Assembly (NCBI GenBank): GCA_037179385.1
Contig: CM074189.1
Location: forward strand, 19,513,020-19,577,019
Length of the DNA stretch: 64,000 nt
Direction of reading: 5' to 3'
DNA from: Holothuria scabra
Lineage: Eukaryota > Echinodermata > Holothuroidea > Aspidochirotida > Holothuriidae
A model generated the notes under the pieces. The model was not told where the DNA came from, did no database searches, and was given only the letters and a program-made list of their open reading frames with translations. A program made the position numbers and the translations under genes. Numbering within the stretch: position 1 is the first letter of the stretch; the number at the start of each line of letters is the position of its first letter. Shown here piece after piece: positions 60,601-64,000 of the stretch.

Positions 60601-63487
60601 AGAGCTCAATATCATAAAACAGAATGAACATTAAGATATTCTACTATGGGAAGATGTGAAAAAAGTTGTTTGAAGTATCGGTATTTGTGCTAAACCTTCA
60701 GAAACTTGTTCAGTAGTAGAGCAAAATAGCCAATTAGGTTTTTACAATTCACACTTGGCAGCATACAATTCAAGATTTTTACCACAATACAGGAAATTTT
60801 TAATATGGTCATTTATGACAAACCAAACAGGCAGATACAGTGCATTTTGGAGGAAGGAAACAAACAAGACAACAAGAAACAAGTAATCTAATAATGAAAA
60901 ACTTCACCATCTGCATAAAAAAGAAAAAATTGACCTAACAGCAATTCAACAATTAAGAGAAAATATTCAGCACTTTATTGCAAACAAAGACCTCAGGCTA
61001 ATCTTTTACTCTTACCCATATTTTCCGCCTCTTAGATTTTTTAGTGGGGTAGTTTGGTCCCAGGCATTCGGCATGGTAACATGTATGGCACTTATCACAT
61101 GTTAATAGCTGTGAAGGAATAAAGAAGGATAAGATGAAATTATTTCAAAGACCAAAGATATTTAAGTTCAACCTCATTTAACATTAACTACAGCAGTCAG
61201 TTTATAGAAATAATAAAAACTTTTTTCAAAGAAAAATATGTAATAACAGCATTCAAAACTATGGGCAAACAGACTAGTACATCAATAAAAGACGACAATA
61301 TCACGTAACACCCTTACAGCTGAATTGGGCAATGCACCCCCCACCATGCTTCTCCAGCACTGATGCCATGTATCTTTTCAGTTCTTTTTGTAAAAGTACA
61401 GGAAATAGTTAGCACAAATTTTACTTCAAAAGGACGCACATGGCATCAGACTGCATAAGGACGCAAATTTTTTTAAGTATTTTCAAAAGGGCAGTGAAAC
61501 CACCTTCTAAGTTTCTACCCTAAGACCATTAATCAAACAAAAAACTGCATACCTCTGTGCCCCCCTCCCCCCCCCCCTTTTGCTACACCAGTGGACAAGA
61601 CTGTCCCATACCTGCCAACTTTTTCCAAAGAAAAATAGTAATGAAGATACATGTGGTGATTGCTGGCCCGGGGGAGGGGTCTAAGGGGAGGGGGTGTCCC
61701 CCTCCCCTTTGAAAAATTTTTGCCTTTGTATGACAGACGCAAAATGGTGCAACATTTGGTACAAGACTTGAATGAAATGAAACACCCTCCTTTGTTTATT
61801 TTTCTTGCTTTGTGAAATATCTTCAAGGAGAAAGTTGCATCTTTACTTACATGCAGTAACTTTAAATCTGTGAGGAAACAGAAATGCATGAAATAGCCCC
61901 TTCGCCATCTACATTCCCCTGGCCATCCCAAATCAACTGTAGGCTAGATACCTCATAAGAATGGCTATTTGTTTCCCTTTACCTGGCTTTTCTAGGCCTA
62001 GATGTTTTGCACATTTTCACCCTCCAAAACTAAGTTACTAGTAAGACATAGGCTAGGCCCTACTACATTACATTTACCTACAAAAAGGCTGGGTGTTTGG
62101 GTCTAGTAATACTATTCTTCATAGTTTGACACACATTCCAACAAACCAGAGAGTGCAGAGGCCTATCATTGAAATGGAATCCTCACTCTGTCAATTGCGT
62201 CGATATAATTATAAGCCAGTCAGCTAGCCTATACCAGGAATCTCACGTTACGCAAAGGCATACTGTATAGGCCTAGCCTACACTCAGATACTACAATAGT
62301 AGCTTAAACTTCAATGAAATACATCGTGCATTACTTCACGGTCACATACAGTAGCCTAACGTTAGGCCTAACTGAGAAACATTCCAAGTTTCGCTAACCG
62401 GAATTGATGTTTCCAAACGTGGAGCAGTTAGGCTGTTCGTAGAGTAAATTGAGGTTTGAATTTTAAAGAACATTCACTGGTAAGAATCTCAAAAAAGAAC
62501 GATGTTTACCATCAACAGAGAGCGCTACGAAGCATAACTATTAGGCTAACACGTCATTGACATATGCACAGCCAGCCAAAGGATGAGATACGAACCACTG
62601 CACTGCACCAGAAGTGCAATTACATGTCACCGTGTTACATACCGTGCAGCTGTATTGCGTGCTGCATGCATGCTATATAGAGCATGTGTGCTGTATCCGT
62701 ACGTACACACAGAAGCAGCGTGGTATTGCATAACACACACAGAAGCCAACTTAACACACTGCCAGGCAGTATACGGCAGTGCATGCAGCGCTGAGTGTAT
62801 TACCACTAGTTGGTGTAGGCAGGAGCTTTCCACATTGCATGTTTACATTTGAAGACTGTACTTTGGGGATTGGGAAAATGAAAAATCGTAATTTGGGCAC
62901 TGTAATTCGGAATTGGTAGTCGGGTATTAAAAATCGTAATAATTTGGCAGGTATGCTGTCCTGCTAACATGTCCCTGTGCCACTAGATGCATTCAGCACT
63001 TTTAGTATTATCTTGCTAACTGTACATGAGCTTACACAAATTAGAAAGACCTAACATACAAGGAATGAATAAAGGAGATTATCAATACACCCTCTGCTCA
63101 GTCATACAATTTTATTTCCAAGTTGTGTTGTACCAAAGGCTTCAAATATGGAACCTACTGTGGTTGAGTGTGATGCACCCCATAAGCAATGGAGTAGGGA
63201 ACGAGTCAGTGAGCTGTGGGGTTAGTTCGACTTGAACCAATTGGTTGGAAACTGAGCTGTAAACCTCTATCTAACTCATACAGTTTTCAATACTTTTTGA
63301 TTCTGTGAACATAACAAGCAATATGAAATGCCAGGGAGCTATTTACCTTACTCTGCCTTCCACAGACATTGCACACTTTACAGTTTCTACAGCACCAGTT
63401 GTCCCTGTCTTCATTCTCCAGTGGATGGTCCTCACCCTCCAGACAGAACTCATGGAATCCCTCACAGCAGATATTACAATACAATAG
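36523..63487 (-). CDS. KMT2A: KMT2A/B (MLL/trithorax) histone H3K4 methyltransferase, C-terminal 2664 residues
   Basis: Twenty exons join in frame (7995 bases, 2664 codons plus TGA), all with GT/AG junctions. Approximate domains in the visible part: end of PHD1 1-47, PHD2 48-80, PHD3 about 80-175, bromodomain split by a long insert about 175-620, extended PHD about 670-785, FYRN 788-880, disordered middle about 880-2320, FYRC 2325-2449, Win motif near 2456, SET about 2525-2648, post-[11 protein letters not shown]. The protein methylates histone H3 Lys4 in the nucleus in the WDR5-RBBP5-ASH2L complex and maintains Hox-type gene activity. SET keys NHSCEPNCYS and YDYKF are intact. The domain order is that of MLL1/MLL2 (KMT2A/KMT2B), not KMT2C/D; invertebrates usually have one such gene, so the symbol means the shared orthologue. 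The AT-hook/CXXC half lies beyond base 64000. Confidence 0.95.
38160..38255 (-). CDS. KMT2A: KMT2 exon: SET core
   Basis: 32 residues, [20 protein letters not shown] then [12 protein letters not shown], with the SET cofactor motif RFINHSCE. Acceptor ACTGCAG, donor GTAAGT. The open frame past the donor on both sides is intron. Confidence 0.97.
39148..39277 (-). CDS. KMT2A: KMT2 exon: SET N-terminus
   Basis: Encodes [20 protein letters not shown] then [20 protein letters not shown], including the HGRGLF cofactor loop. Acceptor TATTTCAG, donor GTGAGA. Confidence 0.97.
39507..39593 (-). CDS. KMT2A: KMT2 exon: pre-SET linker
   Basis: 29 residues with the near-invariant MLL stretch [20 protein letters not shown]. 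Acceptor TTTACAG, donor GTATGA; phase 2 at both ends. Confidence 0.94.
40423..40583 (-). CDS. KMT2A: KMT2 exon: Win (WDR5-binding) motif
   Basis: [20 protein letters not shown] then [16 protein letters not shown] corresponds to the Win motif GSARAE of human MLL1, whose central Arg inserts into WDR5; Ser is replaced by Cys. Acceptor AACGCAG, donor GTAATC. Confidence 0.94.
41912..42045 (-). CDS. KMT2A: KMT2 exon: FYRC domain, second part
   Basis: [20 protein letters not shown] then [15 protein letters not shown], the C-terminal FYRC strand and helix set. Acceptor TTTTCTAG, donor GTGAGT. Confidence 0.94.
42648..42887 (-). CDS. KMT2A: KMT2 exon: FYRC domain, first part
   Basis: 80 residues ending [20 protein letters not shown] then [15 protein letters not shown]. 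This pairs with FYRN after processing in MLL proteins. Acceptor TCTGCAG, donor GTAAGG. Confidence 0.94.
44144..48561 (-). CDS. KMT2A: KMT2 giant exon: end of FYRN plus disordered middle
   Basis: 4418 bases, about 1472 residues. It begins with [20 protein letters not shown], the end of FYRN. It then holds acidic Ser/Asp-rich sequence, Lys/Arg-rich stretches, an AT-hook KRGRPPK (46648-46677) beside [17 protein letters not shown], Ser/Lys-rich nuclear-type sequence, and eight tandem 14-residue PLSP repeats (about 44690-45000). No Q-[LV]-D-G-x-D-D Taspase-1 site is seen; the nearest word is EQLDDGVL. An open frame continues into the upstream intron, so the Met that starts the ORF there is not real. 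Acceptor TTTTTCAG, donor GTGAGT. Confidence 0.93.
48624..48846. mobile_element. MITE family A, best-preserved copy (223 bp)
   Basis: Perfect 15-bp inverted termini ATAGACCTTATGCAT and ATGCATAAGGTCTAT, with the interior shared with copies at 4.1, 26.9 and 53.6 kb. It lies 63 bases upstream of the giant KMT2 exon, inside the intron. Confidence 0.9.
49846..50039 (-). CDS. KMT2A: KMT2 exon: FYRN domain
   Basis: [20 protein letters not shown], then [20 protein letters not shown] and FPLDF, matching the FYRN fold of MLL proteins. Acceptor TAACAG, donor GTGAGT. Confidence 0.93.
50484..50665 (-). pseudogene. LINE 3' end fragment
   Basis: The minus-strand frame reads [20 protein letters not shown] then [14 protein letters not shown]. 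It resembles the C-terminal signature of jockey/CR1-type proteins (F.V..P.LWN.LP...R.S.S...FKS.L). A dead fragment in a KMT2 intron. Confidence 0.55.
51060..51218 (-). CDS. KMT2A: KMT2 exon: extended PHD, third part
   Basis: [20 protein letters not shown] then [15 protein letters not shown] and VYCERHR, the second zinc module of the extended PHD. The donor is GTTGGT after GAG, chosen because only this keeps frame with the FYRN exon; it is a weak consensus. Acceptor TTTCAG. Confidence 0.88.
51837..51944 (-). CDS. KMT2A: KMT2 exon: extended PHD, second part
   Basis: 36 residues: [20 protein letters not shown] then [16 protein letters not shown], the highly conserved [11 protein letters not shown] block. 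Acceptor GTTTTAG, donor GTAGGT. Too short to appear as a long ORF. Confidence 0.95.
52325..52437 (-). CDS. KMT2A: KMT2 exon: extended PHD, first part
   Basis: [20 protein letters not shown] then [16 protein letters not shown], the first CxxC of the extended PHD. Acceptor TGCTGCAG, donor GTTTGT. Confidence 0.93.
53077..53204 (-). CDS. KMT2A: KMT2 exon: post-bromodomain linker
   Basis: [20 protein letters not shown] then MLRELTCDE; the [15 protein letters not shown] block is diagnostic for KMT2A/B. Acceptor TCCCTAG, donor GTAAGT. Confidence 0.95.
53613..53782. mobile_element. MITE family A, truncated copy
   Basis: TAAGACCTTGTGCGTACCAT at the left, then ACAAGCCAATACCAAAAAGT and AGCTGATTGGTCAACTAATC as in other copies. 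The right terminus is lost where the SINE begins. Confidence 0.65.
53790..54000 (+). repeat. tRNA-like SINE with B box
   Basis: Has TCAAATGGTTACAGGATCCC and GGTGGTCGCTAGTTCGAGTC, a tRNA-like head with a B-box-like AGTTCGAGTCC. The tail is shared with 870-1120 and 63110-63290 (CAATGG.TAAG, CAGTGAGCCGCAACTG, TTGGAAACTGGGC). Confidence 0.6.
53921..54432 (+). repeat. Tandem duplication of a 254-bp unit
   Basis: Unit 53921-54174 is repeated at 54175-54428 with only a few differences. The unit starts inside the SINE tail and carries the two similar ORFs seen here, which are not genes. Low divergence suggests a recent event. Confidence 0.88.
54914..55101 (-). CDS. KMT2A: KMT2 exon: bromodomain C-terminal half
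   Basis: [20 protein letters not shown], then [20 protein letters not shown], matching the C-terminal helices of the MLL1 bromodomain (MERVFPWFSVKKSRFWE). The acetyl-lysine-binding Asn is not obvious, as in MLL1. Acceptor TTGTCAG, donor GTGAGT. Confidence 0.92.
55383..56390 (-). CDS. KMT2A: KMT2 exon: giant acidic insert in the bromodomain
   Basis: 336 codons. The last 18 ([18 protein letters not shown]) align with LDLEGVKRKMDQGNYTSV of the human MLL1 bromodomain. The other 318 or so replace a loop of about 45 residues in the human protein. The insert is Asp/Glu/Gly/Ser/Asn-rich and has about six 9-residue VPGN-type repeats (about 55640-55810). Acceptor TTACCAG, donor GTAAGT; both junctions keep frame with neighbours, so the insert is exonic. 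Confidence 0.9.
56797..57128. mobile_element. hAT-type MITE, 332 bp
   Basis: Ends TAGTGTTTGCACC and GGTGCAAACACTA, perfect over 13 bases, flanked by ATTCTGAT (56789-56796) and ATTTTGAT (57129-57136), an 8-bp duplication with one change. GGTACCCGGGTACC-like words are frequent inside. Confidence 0.85.
57636..57823 (-). CDS. KMT2A: KMT2 exon: PHD3 end and first bromodomain helix
   Basis: [20 protein letters not shown] ends PHD3 zinc binding. [20 protein letters not shown] then [12 protein letters not shown] starts the bromodomain, as in MLL1 (ELQISLKQVLTALL). Acceptor TTTTAAG, donor GTATGT. Confidence 0.93.
59050..59163 (-). CDS. KMT2A: KMT2 exon: PHD3 core
   Basis: [20 protein letters not shown] then [17 protein letters not shown], near-identical in pattern to human MLL1 PHD3, the H3K4me3 reader. 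The Met and Trp of the methyl-lysine pocket are present ([13 protein letters not shown]). Acceptor TCTGACAG, donor GTTAGT. Decayed copies lie just upstream in the intron (59272-59327, 59450-59505). Confidence 0.95.
59272..59327 (-). pseudogene. Duplicated PHD3 exon, decaying copy
   Basis: On the minus strand, after CCTACAG, an open frame reads [18 protein letters not shown] against [18 protein letters not shown] of the true exon, at the same phase. It then meets GTGATT and lacks the GKC..WVH half. The flanking intron (TTGACCAATC) is duplicated too. If spliced in, it would break the frame, so it is probably dead. Confidence 0.7.
59450..59505 (-). pseudogene. Second, more decayed PHD3 exon copy
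   Basis: The minus strand reads GACTGCCCTGTCATGTATAG, then GAATGATTTTGATGGTAAG, alignable to the true exon (TGCCCTATATGTAAGGAATG) but with indels and in-frame stops. The spacing of about 180 bases from the other copies points to tandem duplication. Confidence 0.55.
60050..60170 (-). CDS. KMT2A: KMT2 exon: PHD2/PHD3 linker
   Basis: [20 protein letters not shown] then [18 protein letters not shown], matching human [19 protein letters not shown]. Acceptor TTGGCAG, donor GTAAGT. Confidence 0.95.
60270..60385 (+). repeat. Dispersed repeat with GGTTGTAGAAT core, copy 3
   Basis: GGACTGGAGGTTGTAGAATA, then TTGCCTGTCTTGAGTGGCAA and a TTGAAGCCATAGTTGAACTT tail; same order as 290-400. Confidence 0.6.
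61016..61108 (-). CDS. KMT2A: KMT2 exon: PHD2
   Basis: 31 residues: [20 protein letters not shown] then [11 protein letters not shown]. Acceptor TTCACAG, donor GTAAGA. Found from the domain, too short for a long ORF. Confidence 0.95.
61607..62955. mobile_element. 1.35-kb non-autonomous DNA element
   Basis: Inverted termini CATACCTGCCAA and TTGGCAGGTATG are flanked by the direct repeat CTGTCC (61601-61606 and 62956-62961). The interior has an imperfect G/C-rich palindrome near 61665-61715 but no transposase frame. Superfamily unclear. Confidence 0.75.
63110..63290 (+). repeat. SINE-like copy
   Basis: GCAATGGAGTAGGGAACGAG, then GACTTGAACCAATTGGTTGG and AAACTGAGCTGTAAACCTCT, as in the copies near 0.9 and 54 kb; diverged. 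Confidence 0.5.
63347..63487 (-). CDS. KMT2A: KMT2 exon: PHD1, most upstream exon visible
   Basis: 47 residues: [20 protein letters not shown] then [18 protein letters not shown], the C-terminal part of PHD1. Acceptor CTTTCAG, donor GTAAAT. The exon with the first PHD1 CxxC is not found in the remaining 513 bases. Confidence 0.95.
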
Positions 63488-64000
63488 CTGAAAGAAATGG
63501 AACCTTTTAATTATCTTCAAGTCTTCACTTTTACATGGGAGAGACGTTACAAAAATATTTATGTCAAAAAGTTGTGCCTTACAGACAAACCCAAGCAGAT
63601 TGCGAAGCCAGCCACTAGTGGGGTCCATCAGCCTTAAATCGTCCTAATGTTATTGCCTACATGCAATTGAAACCCTCATGTTCAGTAAAATTGAAGGAAT
63701 CAAGAGGTATTTTAGTGTGCAACCATCCATGATGCAGGAAAGCAAAGAATTTGAAAGATTACATTAAAGGTCATGGGCCCCAGTTATATCTGATTGAATC
63801 TGAGTATCACTACACTGTTTGAATTTGTCTACAAGACAAGATCAGACCAATTGTTTATTTCTTTGACCACTGGACAAAATGTCACTGCTGCATGTATGAC
63901 AAAGAGAATGAAAATAGCTTGAGATGCTCACTAACTTTAAACAGTGCAATTAATGAATTTATGGCCCAGATGCACAGTGGGTATTTGAGCTAAGGTGACA

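Larger units (their letters stand above)
56391..64000 (-). other. KMT2 introns in the PHD region and right edge
   Basis: Introns 56391-57635 (hAT-type MITE), 57824-59049 (nothing seen), 59164-60049 (PHD3 exon copies), 60171-61015 (dispersed repeat), 61109-63346 (1.35-kb element, SINE) and 63488-64000 (nothing seen; no further exon found). Confidence 0.6.

Overview
This is nuclear DNA from an animal, most likely a marine invertebrate deuterostome such as an echinoderm. The genes are split by introns with GT/AG junctions, intergenic DNA is AT-rich, non-coding DNA is full of small inverted-repeat transposons, and the DIXDC1 and KMT2A/B proteins resemble vertebrate ones closely. The species cannot be fixed from the window. 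There is no bacterial or organellar DNA, CRISPR array, rRNA gene or free-standing tRNA gene. Layout: (1) 1-3228, plus strand: the last three exons of a DIXDC1 (coiled-coil/DIX, Wnt-linked) gene. (2) 3229-10201: intergenic DNA with SINE-like repeats, MITEs, a 259-bp hAT-type element with a perfect 8-bp target duplication and a decayed LINE fragment. (3) 10202-23006, plus strand: a six-exon gene for a secreted C-type lectin of about 266 residues. Every internal junction is phase 1, and the introns hold many mobile elements, near-perfect palindromes and a very long pure (TGG)n tract. (4) 23007-36522: intergenic DNA with a 2.0-kb non-autonomous hAT-like element full of an ATTCGGGCA motif, a 3.1-kb hAT element whose transposase is broken by two frameshifts, and further MITEs. 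(5) 36523-63487, minus strand: the last 20 coding exons (2664 codons plus stop) of a trithorax/MLL-class histone H3K4 methyltransferase (KMT2A/B). Seen in order are part of PHD1, PHD2, PHD3, a bromodomain, an extended PHD, FYRN, a long disordered middle, FYRC, a WDR5-binding Win motif, SET and post-SET. The CXXC half lies beyond base 64000. Exon boundaries of the three genes were placed by reading splice sites and checking that phases join; all three are consistent (98 codons including the stop, plus a partial codon, for DIXDC1; 267 for the lectin; 2665 for KMT2). No wholly new system was found. The observations most worth a second look are: a huge acidic insert with 9-residue repeats inside the KMT2 bromodomain; eight tandem 14-residue PLSP-type repeats and an AT-hook in the KMT2 middle region; no recognisable Taspase-1 site; decaying tandem copies of a PHD3 exon; the motif-dense hAT element; a lectin domain lacking the usual calcium/sugar motifs; and a well-formed TATA/Inr/donor arrangement inside the lectin gene.
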